This document shows, piece by piece, positions 7,571 to 15,689 of a DNA stretch of 64,000 bases. The notes beneath the pieces were generated by a model that did not search any database, was not told where the DNA came from, and saw only the letters and a list, made by a program, of their open reading frames with translations. Every line of letters begins with the position of its first letter. The first letter of the stretch is position 1. Position numbers and translations under genes: made by a program. Source of the DNA: Nonomuraea rhodomycinica (GTDB taxonomy: Bacteria; Actinomycetota; Actinomycetes; Streptosporangiales; Streptosporangiaceae); contig NZ_JABWGO010000001.1 in assembly GCF_013363995.1 (NCBI RefSeq), positions 1,807,222 through 1,871,221 of the forward strand, in the 5' to 3' direction.

Positions 7571-9630
7571 CCCCGGATCCCCTTCGTCGACTCGACCACG
7601 TCGGCCAGCTTACGGCGCAGCGCCTCGTAGAACATGCTCAGGGGGAACTCGTCGGGCAGCACCGCGTCCACCTTGGCCTTCTGCTCCTCGGGCAGCGCCT
7701 CGACGCCCTTGGCCCAGGTCGAGGCCGGGTGCGGCTCGACGTAGGCGCTGACCAGCTCGTAGGCGGCCAGCCAGTGGGCCAGCTTGGAGCGGTCGATGCT
7801 GTCGCGGTAGAGCTTCTCGACCTCGCCGCGCAGGTCGGCGACGCCGTCGGCGACCCGCTCCCAGTCGACGCTGAGCCGGTTGTCGGTCCAGCGCACGATG
7901 TCGTTGCGGTGCAGGTAGGCGAACAGGAGCTGGCCGCCGAGCCCGTCGTAGTTGCGTACCCGCTCGCCGGTGATCGGGAAGCGGAAGAGCCGGTCGAACA
8001 GGATGGCGTGCTGCACGTAGCGGGCGTGCGGCACGCCCCGCTCCGCCAGCTTGACCGCCTCGCCGAACGCGGTCAGGTCGCAGCGCAGCTCCTCCAGCGA
8101 GTACAGCCAGTACGGCATGCGCTGCTTGATCATGAACGGGTCGAACGGCAGGTCGCCGTGGCTGTGGGTGCGGTCGTGGATGAGGTCCCACAGCACGAAG
8201 GTGTCCTGGGCGAGCTGCTGGGAGGCCAGCAGCCGGGCGGCCTCCGGCGGCAGGTCGAGCCGGAGCGTCTCGGTCGCCGCGCCGGACACCCGCCGGAAGC
8301 GGGCGGCCTCGCGGTCGGCGAAGATGCCGCCCCAGGTGAAGCGGGCCGGCGCCTGCCGCACGGCGACGGTCTCGGGGAAGAGCACGGCCGAGTGGGTGTC
8401 GTAGCCGGAGGTGAAGTCCTCGAACGCGATGGGCACGAACATCGGGTTGTCGTAGCCGCCGGCCTCCAGCTCGGCCAGCCAGCCGGGCCAGATGGTGCGC
8501 AGCCAGACCGCTTCGAGGTTGCGGTTGGGGTTGCCGTTCTGGGTGTACATGGGGAACACCACCAGGTGCTCCAGCCCGTCGACGCGCTGGGTGTCGGGGT
8601 GGAAGAGCTCCAGCGAGGCGAGGAAGTCCGGCACGCCGAGGTCCTCGCGGGCCCAGGCGGCCAGGTCGTCCTGGACGGCCTGGAGATAGGCGGCGTCGTG
8701 CGGGAAGTGCGGGGCGAGCTCGGCCACGCGGGCGGCGACGACGCCGACCAGCTCCTTGGCCCGCTCCTTGTGCTCCGGCACCGAGCCGTCCTTCACCTGG
8801 AGGGGGCGCAGCTCCTCGACGGCGGCCTTGAGCCGGGCGAACAGCGCGGCCTTGGCCTCGTCGCGGCCGGCCTGCGAGGCGGCGCCGGCGGGGACGCGGG
8901 CCGCCCAGGTGACGACGTTGCCCCAGAGCCGCCGGTGGTCGTGGTCGTCGAGGGAGTCGTCGCCGAACAGGTCGGAGTCGGCGAAGACGACCACCCGGCC
9001 CTGGCCGTAGGCGAGGGCGACGGCGAGGGGTTCGCCGGCGGGGGCGGCCTGCGGCGAGGTGGCGAACAGGACGGTGGCGTCCTGCCCGGCGGTGAGGACA
9101 CCGGAGCGGTAGAAGCAGGCGCGCTTGACGCCGGCGAGCAGCCCGTCGCCGGCGGCGGGCTCGGCGACGACCCAGGTGGCGACGCCGTGGTGGGCGTGCC
9201 CGGGGTCGCGCACGGTGGTGTGCCGCACGCCGACGCCGAAGCGGGCCAGCAGGTCGGCCAGGTTGCTGCCGTACTTGTCCTGCTCCTCCTCGGCGAGCAC
9301 GACGAGCCCGCCGCCGCCGGCGACGAAGTCGCGCACGGCGTCGAGCTCGGCCTCGGTGAAGACCGGGGCGCCGACGCCGGTGGTGCGCTCCCAGCGCTCG
9401 TCCGCCGGGTGGGCGATGACCAGCACGTCCTGGTCCTGGAGCGCTCCAGGCGTCAGCGGGCCGCCGGTGTGGGCGGCCACCGTGTGCCCCAGGTGCCGCA
9501 GCAGCTCGGCCGCGCGGGCGTAGCTGCTGTCGTCGGGGTGGGCGGGGTTGATGGCCTCGGCCACGTCACGGCGGATGGTCCACGACTCGCTGTGGGCCTC
9601 GTCGAACAGCACCCTGGGGAAAGCCTGCAT
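7567..9630 (-). CDS. DUF6421 protein with N-terminal amidotransferase-like domain
   Basis: 687 residues from the ATG at 9630, preceded by an AGGAG ribosome site. Residues about 1-240 resemble a class I glutamine-amidotransferase-like/DUF4350-type Rossmann domain (DVLVIAHPADE, then FVAGGGGLVVLAEEE, and FADSDLFGDDSL near the end). Residues about 265-687 are the DUF6421 domain, with HLVVFPMYTQNGNPNRNLEA, a His-rich HDRTHSHGDLPFDPFMIKQR segment and a C-terminal LPDEFPLSMFYEAL. DUF6421 proteins I recall from Streptomyces are about 460 residues and lack the N-terminal domain, so this looks like a fusion. No enzymatic role is known; the His cluster may bind metal (inference). First gene of a three-gene coupled operon. 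Confidence 0.8.
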   Translation of the reverse strand: MQAFPRVLFDEAHSESWTIRRDVAEAINPAHPDDSSYARAAELLRHLGHTVAAHTGGPLTPGALQDQDVLVIAHPADERWERTTGVGAPVFTEAELDAVRDFVAGGGGLVVLAEEEQDKYGSNLADLLARFGVGVRHTTVRDPGHAHHGVATWVVAEPAAGDGLLAGVKRACFYRSGVLTAGQDATVLFATSPQAAPAGEPLAVALAYGQGRVVVFADSDLFGDDSLDDHDHRRLWGNVVTWAARVPAGAASQAGRDEAKAALFARLKAAVEELRPLQVKDGSVPEHKERAKELVGVVAARVAELAPHFPHDAAYLQAVQDDLAAWAREDLGVPDFLASLELFHPDTQRVDGLEHLVVFPMYTQNGNPNRNLEAVWLRTIWPGWLAELEAGGYDNPMFVPIAFEDFTSGYDTHSAVLFPETVAVRQAPARFTWGGIFADREAARFRRVSGAATETLRLDLPPEAARLLASQQLAQDTFVLWDLIHDRTHSHGDLPFDPFMIKQRMPYWLYSLEELRCDLTAFGEAVKLAERGVPHARYVQHAILFDRLFRFPITGERVRNYDGLGGQLLFAYLHRNDIVRWTDNRLSVDWERVADGVADLRGEVEKLYRDSIDRSKLAHWLAAYELVSAYVEPHPASTWAKGVEALPEEQKAKVDAVLPDEFPLSMFYEALRRKLADVVESTKGIRG

Positions 9631-9732
9631 GAAAGATCTCCTGTTACTCCCGCTTCCAAACGGAAAATATACACACAGACCCCGCAATCCTCACAAAAGG
9701 CTTCCGGATGCTGAGATCCACCCCGCCCCGCT

Positions 9733-10389
9733 TCACGCGGCTCCCGGCCGCACCACCCCCGACTCGTACGCGAAGACCACCGCCTGCGCCCGGTCGCGCA
9801 GGTCCAGCTTCATGAGCACCCGCGCCACGTGCGTCTTGACCGTGGCCTCGCCGACGAACAGCTCCTTGGCGATCTCGGCGTTGGTGATGCCGCGGGCCAG
9901 CAGCCGCAGCACCTCCAGCTCGCGCGGGGTCAGCTCGGCCAGCCGGGGCGAGGGCGTCGGGTCCCGGCGGCCGGCGAAGGAGGCGATCACCCGGCTCGTC
10001 ACCGCGGGGTCGAGCAGCGCGTCGCCGGCGTGGACCACCCGGATGGCCTCCAGGAGCTGCTCGGGCGGCGACACCTTCAGCAGGAAGCCGCTGGTGCCGG
10101 CCTGCAGCGCGGCGTAGAGGTTCTCGTCGCTGTCGAAGGTGGTCAACGTGATGACCTTGGGCGGGGACGGCGCGTCGAGCAGCTCCCTCGTCGCCGACAG
10201 CCCGTCGAGGCGGGGCATGGAGATGTCCATCAGGACGATGTCGGGACGGGTGCGCCGGGCCACGGCGACGGCCTCGCGCCCGTCGGCGGCCTCGCCCACC
10301 ACGTCCATGCCCGGTTCGGCCTCCAGGATCATGCGGAGGCCGGCTCTGATCATCGCCTGGTCGTCCGCGATGACGATGCGTATGCTCAC
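9733..10389 (-). CDS. NarL/LuxR-type response regulator (orphan)
   Basis: 218 residues. The receiver domain has the acidic pocket DD near residues 8-9, the phospho-acceptor Asp in DIVLMDISMP (about 54), a conserved Thr and the Lys in FLLKVSPPEQL. The C-terminal LuxR helix-turn-helix reads LTPRELEVLRLLARGITNAEIAKELFVGEATVKTHV. No histidine kinase is adjacent, so its partner is encoded elsewhere. The 90 bases upstream separate it from the kinase gene's 3' end on the same strand. Confidence 0.92.
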   Translation of the reverse strand: MSIRIVIADDQAMIRAGLRMILEAEPGMDVVGEAADGREAVAVARRTRPDIVLMDISMPRLDGLSATRELLDAPSPPKVITLTTFDSDENLYAALQAGTSGFLLKVSPPEQLLEAIRVVHAGDALLDPAVTSRVIASFAGRRDPTPSPRLAELTPRELEVLRLLARGITNAEIAKELFVGEATVKTHVARVLMKLDLRDRAQAVVFAYESGVVRPGAA

Positions 10390-10478
10390 ACGCGGAGACT
10401 AGACGGCTGCCGACGGATTGGACACCCAGGTCAAGCCGCGTACAAGTGGCTTACAAGATCACAAGTCGGACAGCGGTC

Positions 10479-12002
10479 TCACGAGAGGCGCACGCTCTGG
10501 CGCACGCGCGCCTGCACGGCGTCGTCGCAGGTGTTGCGGGCGCAGAAGTAGAGCAGCAGCATCGGCTTGGGCCTGCGGTCCACGACGTAGCCGACGAAGC
10601 CGAGCCGGGCGCCGCTGTCGCGGTCGGTCAGCGACCCCGTGTAGCGGGTGGCGGGGCTGGTGCCCGCCTGCTCGGTGACCGGGCCGTTCACGTCGATCTT
10701 GCCGGGCAGCAGCCCTTCGAGCACGGTCTTCATCTGCGTGTCCGTGGCCGTGGCGCTGAGGGTGTCGGAGACCTGGACGTACACGCCGGTCGCGTTCTCG
10801 GGGTCGTCGGTGATGATCGGGACCACCGGCGTCCAGTCGGCGCCGGCCCCCGAGACGAACATCGACTCGAACTCGGGCGCGCGCGGCGAGACCAGGGCGA
10901 ACAGGTCCTCATGGGTGCGCGCGGTCCAGCCGGCCGGGTACTCGAAGCCGACCGGCGCGGCCGGGGTGGGCTGGTAGCGGGCCCAGGACTCGCCCCGCTG
11001 GCTCAGCACGAGCAGCACGACGAGCACGAGCGCCGCGACGGCCGCCGTGACCGTGGCCGCGATCATCGGCAGCCGGCCCGGCCGGCCGGTCCCGCCGCGG
11101 CCGGGCCCGGCCGGACGCCGGGGCCGCACCGGGAGGGGGGCGGCGAGCGGCCGGTCGTCCAGGTGGCCGCTCATCGCGTCGCGCAGCGCGGCCACGAACG
11201 CGCCGCAGGTCGGGTAGCGCTGCTCGGGCGACTTGGCCAGCGCCCGCTCCATCACGGCGTCCACCTCGGGCGGCAGCTCGGGTCGCAGCTGCGACAGCGG
11301 TGTGGGCTGCTCGGCCAGGTGTGCCCACAACAGGGCGATGTCGTTGTCGCGCTGGAACGGCAGCCGCCCCGACAGCCCCTCGTAGACGACGCAGGCCAGC
11401 GCGTACTGGTCGCAGCGGCCGTCGATGTGCTCCTTGTTGATCTGCTCGGGCGACATGTAGCGGGGGGTGCCGATGAACTGGTCGGTCTGCGTCAGCCCGG
11501 AGATCGACGTGCGGTGCTTGGTGATGCCGAAGTCGGTCAGGTAGACGTGCTCGCCGGCCAGCAGGATGTTGGCCGGTTTGACGTCGCGGTGGATGAGGTC
11601 GTGGGCGTGGGCGGCGTCGAGCGCGGCGGCCACCTGGGTGAAGATCTGGTTGGCCTGGGCGAGCGGCAGCGGCCCCCGGTCGTAGATGAGGCGGCGCAGG
11701 TCGAGGCCGTCGACGTAGCGCATCGAGATGTACAGCACGCCGTCGGCGTCGGCGTTGGCCTCGTAGATCGGGATGATGTTGGGGTGCTCGATGCTGGCGA
11801 CCGTCCTGGACTCCAGGATGAATCGCTGGCGGAAGCGGTCGTCCACGCTCAGCACCGGGTTGAGGATCTTGAGCGCGACCCGGCGGCTCAGCCGGGGGTC
11901 CAGGGCGAGGTAGACGACGGCCATGCCGCCCTTGCCGACGATGTCCTCGATGTAGTAACCGGCCACCTCCTGGCCGATGAGGGATCTTTCGTTCACCGGC
12001 AT
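10479..12002 (-). CDS. Membrane serine/threonine protein kinase (PknB-like)
   Basis: 507 residues from the ATG at 12002. Kinase domain about 1-275: glycine loop GKGGMAVVY (23-31), VALKIL (Lys45), catalytic HRDVKPANIL, DFGITK and the activation segment GTPRYMSPEQ are all intact. A Pro/Arg-rich juxtamembrane region leads to one transmembrane helix (about 312-334) and a ~170-residue extracytoplasmic domain with two Cys near the C-terminus (FCARNTCDD) and no PASTA repeats. The start overlaps the upstream stop as TGATG, so translation is coupled to the pseudoprotease gene; the two probably act together at the membrane. The ligand is unknown. Confidence 0.92.
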   Translation of the reverse strand: MPVNERSLIGQEVAGYYIEDIVGKGGMAVVYLALDPRLSRRVALKILNPVLSVDDRFRQRFILESRTVASIEHPNIIPIYEANADADGVLYISMRYVDGLDLRRLIYDRGPLPLAQANQIFTQVAAALDAAHAHDLIHRDVKPANILLAGEHVYLTDFGITKHRTSISGLTQTDQFIGTPRYMSPEQINKEHIDGRCDQYALACVVYEGLSGRLPFQRDNDIALLWAHLAEQPTPLSQLRPELPPEVDAVMERALAKSPEQRYPTCGAFVAALRDAMSGHLDDRPLAAPLPVRPRRPAGPGRGGTGRPGRLPMIAATVTAAVAALVLVVLLVLSQRGESWARYQPTPAAPVGFEYPAGWTARTHEDLFALVSPRAPEFESMFVSGAGADWTPVVPIITDDPENATGVYVQVSDTLSATATDTQMKTVLEGLLPGKIDVNGPVTEQAGTSPATRYTGSLTDRDSGARLGFVGYVVDRRPKPMLLLYFCARNTCDDAVQARVRQSVRLS

Positions 12003-13531
12003 CACGTCTCGATGGGGTGACCGCAGTAGCCGCAGAACCGGTGCGCGGCCCCCAGCCGCATCCCGCAGGCCGTGCAGAACTTCACGGACTGCTCCTGCGC
12101 CGTCAGCACCTGCTTCTGCTGCGGGATCACCGCGAACGGCTGGGAGCGGCGGACGACCACGGTCTGGTTGGCGCCCTCGTCCAGCGGCTGCGGGGGCGCG
12201 GCGACCAGTGGCGGCGGCTCGGGTCTGGGCTCGGGCCCGCGCCGGCGGCGCCACAGCAGGACCGCCCCGGTCGCCGCGGCCAGGAACAGCACCCCGGCGG
12301 CCACGATGAACGGCCACATCGGCGTGGAGGAGCGGGCCGGCACGGGGACGGGCCGCACGCCGCGGTCCTCGGGGCCGCCCCGCTTGGCCAGGGAGTCCTT
12401 GAGCAGCGTGGCGGCCACCACGTTGCCGGGGTAGAGCTCCAGCACGCGCTGGAAGCCGGGGGCCGCCTCGGTGTAGTACTTCGTGTGGTAGCGGGTCAGA
12501 GCCGCCTCGAACGCCGAGTCGATCGCGCCTCTGCGCGGGGCGACGCCGGCCTTGGCCAGCGCCGAGGTGACCTCCCTGACGCCGATCATCCGCGCGGCCC
12601 GGCCGCCGCCGATGAGCATCCCGACGACGTGGCCGTCCTTGTCGCCGATGACGGGCGCGCCGCGCAGGCCGCGGTCGGCCAGGCCGGCCAGCTTCACGGG
12701 CTCGTCCACCTTCTTGTCGGGGTCGGCGAACGGCCGGCCGTTCTCGCCCGCGCCGCCGCCCTTGCCCAGGTGGGCGATCTCGACGGTGGTCTGGACGGTG
12801 GGGCCGGGCCGGCCGAGGAAGCCGGCCACGTTGGTGGGCGAGCCGGCCGACTCGGGCACGCGGTCGGCGAGCGGGGCGGTGGGCAGGCCGACGCCGCCGA
12901 CGACCCTGCTGGAGGTCTGGAGCACGGCCGGCGTGTCCGGGCCCGGCCCGGCCTTGACCAGGTCGGCCTTGAGTCCTTTGGGGTCGGCCGGCGAGACGTT
13001 CGGGAAGACCGTGATGTCGGTCCTGATGCTGTAGATGCAGGTGGCCTTGGCCGTCAGGGGCGGGTAGCACTGCTGGAGGTGGCGGTCGAGCACGTCGTCC
13101 TTGAGCTTGTGCCGCTCGAAGTCGGCCGGGATCTTCACGCCGTGGTGCGCCGCGAAGATCTTGTTGGCGGCGTAGACGGCGAGGTCCTGCTCGCTCTTGA
13201 CCACGCGGGTGAGCGTGACGATGCCGCCCTCGGGGTTGACCACGACGCCGGTGCCGACGCCGACGGGCACCGTGTAGGACCGTTCCACGTGGATGAGGTC
13301 GCGGATGTGGTCAAGGAGCGTGATGTCGATGTGCGCGGTGGCCTCGACGCGGACCACGGCGGGGGTGACGAGGTCGGTGATGCCGCTGGGATGCTCGTGC
13401 GCGGCGGCCGGGAGCGTGAGGGAGCCGGACAGGGGACCGGACAAGGGGCCGGGCAGAGGGAGGGACAGCGGGAGGAACAGCGCCACGAGCGCCACCGCGG
13501 CGCCGCCGGCCAGAGCTGTGAGACGAGCCAT
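12002..13531 (-). CDS. Trypsin-fold membrane pseudoprotease with zinc ribbon
   Basis: 509 residues from the ATG at 13531: signal peptide or anchor (about 5-25), a trypsin/HtrA-like double barrel (about 50-330), a second transmembrane helix (PMWPFIVAAGVLFLAAATGAVLLW), and a cytoplasmic C-terminal double-CxxC zinc ribbon (CTACG and CGYCG). Both main catalytic positions are substituted: the usual TNAHVV His motif reads TLTRVV (Arg109), and the GNSGGP Ser motif reads GLRGAP (Arg290). A tetratricopeptide-like stretch follows the barrel. It should therefore be a binding or sensing protein rather than a protease. Its stop overlaps the kinase start by one base. Confidence 0.82.
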   Translation of the reverse strand: MARLTALAGGAAVALVALFLPLSLPLPGPLSGPLSGSLTLPAAAHEHPSGITDLVTPAVVRVEATAHIDITLLDHIRDLIHVERSYTVPVGVGTGVVVNPEGGIVTLTRVVKSEQDLAVYAANKIFAAHHGVKIPADFERHKLKDDVLDRHLQQCYPPLTAKATCIYSIRTDITVFPNVSPADPKGLKADLVKAGPGPDTPAVLQTSSRVVGGVGLPTAPLADRVPESAGSPTNVAGFLGRPGPTVQTTVEIAHLGKGGGAGENGRPFADPDKKVDEPVKLAGLADRGLRGAPVIGDKDGHVVGMLIGGGRAARMIGVREVTSALAKAGVAPRRGAIDSAFEAALTRYHTKYYTEAAPGFQRVLELYPGNVVAATLLKDSLAKRGGPEDRGVRPVPVPARSSTPMWPFIVAAGVLFLAAATGAVLLWRRRRGPEPRPEPPPLVAAPPQPLDEGANQTVVVRRSQPFAVIPQQKQVLTAQEQSVKFCTACGMRLGAAHRFCGYCGHPIET

Positions 13532-13598
13532 CGCCGCTCCGTTTCGCAGGATTGTAAACAGCGTCCCAATCACCTGCCGTAAGTCAAGAGAAGCGCCT

Positions 13599-13625
13599 GT
13601 AGACAAGCGCTTGCTTGTTGTCTAC
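13599..13625. promoter_or_regulatory. Palindromic operator upstream of hyuA (KstR2-like box)
   Basis: Perfect 8-bp arms GTAGACAA (13599-13606) and TTGTCTAC (13618-13625) flank a core containing CAAGCGCTTG (13604-13613). The core matches 9 of the 10 fixed bases of AnCAAGnnCTTGnT, the palindrome I recall for the TetR-family repressor KstR2. It ends 9 bases before the hyuA ATG and lies in the divergent gap to the pseudoprotease gene. Related boxes occur at 26839 and 29273. Confidence 0.6.
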
Positions 13626-13634
13626 CGTACCGGG

Positions 13635-15689
13635 ATGGGCTTCGCGATCGGCGTGGACGTCGGTGGCACCTTCACCGACGTGGTCCTGCGCCGCCCCTCG
13701 GGCGCGGTCACCGTGGCCAAGTGTTTGAGCACCCACGACGACCCCATCGCGGGGATCGTCACCGGCGTTACGCGGGTGCTGTCCGGACTCGACCCGGCGC
13801 TCGTGACCCGGGTGGTCCACGCGACCACGCTGGCCACCAACGCGGTGCTCGAACGCAGGGGCGTGCGGGTCGCGTTCGTCACCACCCGGGGCTTCCGCGC
13901 GGTCGTGCCGCTCGGCCGGTACGCCCGGGTCGAGGAGGACCGGTACGACCTGCGGTTCACGCCCCCTCCGCCCCCCGTGGACGCCGGCGACTGCTTCGAG
14001 GTGAGCGAGCGGATCTCGGCCCGCGGCGAGGTGCTGACCCCGCTCGACGAGGACTCCGCCCGGCGGGCCGCCGCCGAGATCGCCCGGCGCGGCATCAGGT
14101 CCGCGGCCGTGTGCCTGCTGCACTCCTACGCCGACCCGGCGCACGAGCGGCGCGTGGCGGCCATCCTGCGCGAGCACGTGCCGGACGTGGTGGCCTCCTC
14201 GGAGATCTGGCCGGAGATCCGCGAGTACGAGCGGGCCACCACCACCATCATGTCGGCCTATGTCGGGCCGCTCATGGCGTCGTACCTGTCGCGCCTGGAG
14301 GACGCGCTGGCCGCGCTCGGCGTGCGCGCCCCCGTCCACGTCATGGAGTCCGGCGGCGGCGTCATGTCGGCCCGCCTGGCCGCCCGGCGGGCCGTGGCCA
14401 CCATCGAGTCGGGGCCGGCGGCCGGGGTGCTCGCCGCGGCGGCCACCGGGCTCGGCGACGTGATCTCGTTCGACATGGGCGGCACCACCGCCAAGGCGTG
14501 CGTGGTGCGCGGCGGGCGGCCGGAGATCACGCACGAGTTCCACGTCGGCGGCAAGGGCAGCTTCGGCGGGCGGCGCGCCGGCACCGGCGTGCCGATCAAG
14601 ACGCCCGCCATCGACCTGGCCGAGGTCGGCGCGGGCGGCGGGAGCGTCGCCTGGATCGACGCCGCGGGGGCCCTGCGCGTCGGCCCCCGCTCGGCGGGCT
14701 CCTCCCCCGGCCCCGCCTGCTACGGGCTCGGCGGCGGCGAGCCCACCGTGACCGACGCCAACCTCGTCCTCGGCTACCTGGCCGCCGCGTCCATCCCGCT
14801 GTCGCCCTCGCTCGCCGGCAAGGCCCTCGACCGGCTGGCCGAGCCGCTCGGCGTGTCGCGGGCCGAGGCCGCCCACGCCGTCCACACGATCGTCAGCGCC
14901 GCCATGGCCTCGGCCGTGCACGTCGTGACCGTGCAGCGGGGGATCGACCCGCGCGGGTTCGCGCTCGTGGCCTTCGGCGGGGCGGGGCCCGCGCACGCGG
15001 CGCGGGTCGCCGAACGGTTCGGGATCGGGCTGGTCGTGGTGCCCGAGCACTGCGGGGTCGCCTCCGCCGCCGGCCTGCTGACCGGGGAGCTGTCGGCCGA
15101 CCGGGTGCTGTCGCGGCTCGGCGCCGGCGATCCGGAGGCGGTCCTCGCCGGGCTGGCCTCCGCGGCGGCGGCCGACCTCGGCGTCTCGCCGGACGACCCG
15201 CGGGTGCGGGTCGAACGGTCGGTGGACGCGCGGTTCGCCGGGCAGTCGCACGACCTGACGGTGGCGTGGGAGCCGTCGCGGGACCGGCTGGAGTCGCGGT
15301 TCTTCGCGCGGTACGCCCAGGTGTACGGGATCGAGCAGCGGGGGGAGGTGGAGCTGGTGGGCTACCGGGTCCGGGTCACGCTGGCGGCACCGCCCGGACC
15401 GTCACCCGGCGAGCCGCCTCCCGGGGCCGCGCCCGCGGGGGCGCTCTCCGGCCCGTCCGCCGGGACCGCGCCCGGGACGCGCCCTGCGTACTTCCCCGAG
15501 CTGGGCGGCTACGCCGAGACGCCCGTGCGCACCCGCGCCACCCTGGGGGCCGCGCTGGACGGCCCGGCGATCGTCGAGGACGCCGAGTCGACCATCGTGG
15601 TGCCGCCCGGCTGGACGGCCCGGCCCGGCCCCGGGCGCGCCGTCCACCTCACCCGAACCCCGTCCGGGAAGGCGCCGCGCGATGTCTGA
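13635..15689 (+). CDS. hyuA: Hydantoinase/oxoprolinase subunit A
   Basis: 684 residues starting at ATG 13635, downstream of the palindromic operator. ASKHA-type ATP-binding motifs: GVDVGGTFTDVVL at the N-terminus, HATTLATNAVLERRG (the hydantoinase A motif), and FDMGGTTAKACVV in the middle. The C-terminal third has an inserted Pro/Gly-rich stretch (about 585-620). Family role: ATP-dependent hydrolysis of 5-membered lactams (5-oxoproline, N-methylhydantoin) or acetone/acetophenone carboxylation, always with a B subunit. The B gene overlaps this one by 8 bases. The substrate is not evident from the sequence. Confidence 0.93.
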   Translation: MGFAIGVDVGGTFTDVVLRRPSGAVTVAKCLSTHDDPIAGIVTGVTRVLSGLDPALVTRVVHATTLATNAVLERRGVRVAFVTTRGFRAVVPLGRYARVEEDRYDLRFTPPPPPVDAGDCFEVSERISARGEVLTPLDEDSARRAAAEIARRGIRSAAVCLLHSYADPAHERRVAAILREHVPDVVASSEIWPEIREYERATTTIMSAYVGPLMASYLSRLEDALAALGVRAPVHVMESGGGVMSARLAARRAVATIESGPAAGVLAAAATGLGDVISFDMGGTTAKACVVRGGRPEITHEFHVGGKGSFGGRRAGTGVPIKTPAIDLAEVGAGGGSVAWIDAAGALRVGPRSAGSSPGPACYGLGGGEPTVTDANLVLGYLAAASIPLSPSLAGKALDRLAEPLGVSRAEAAHAVHTIVSAAMASAVHVVTVQRGIDPRGFALVAFGGAGPAHAARVAERFGIGLVVVPEHCGVASAAGLLTGELSADRVLSRLGAGDPEAVLAGLASAAAADLGVSPDDPRVRVERSVDARFAGQSHDLTVAWEPSRDRLESRFFARYAQVYGIEQRGEVELVGYRVRVTLAAPPGPSPGEPPPGAAPAGALSGPSAGTAPGTRPAYFPELGGYAETPVRTRATLGAALDGPAIVEDAESTIVVPPGWTARPGPGRAVHLTRTPSGKAPRDV

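Noticed and set aside
9640..9730. Promoter with TATATT and TTGTGA upstream of the DUF6421 operon
   Set aside because: Spacing between the boxes is 19 bases and the -35 match is weak; not strong enough to list as a feature.
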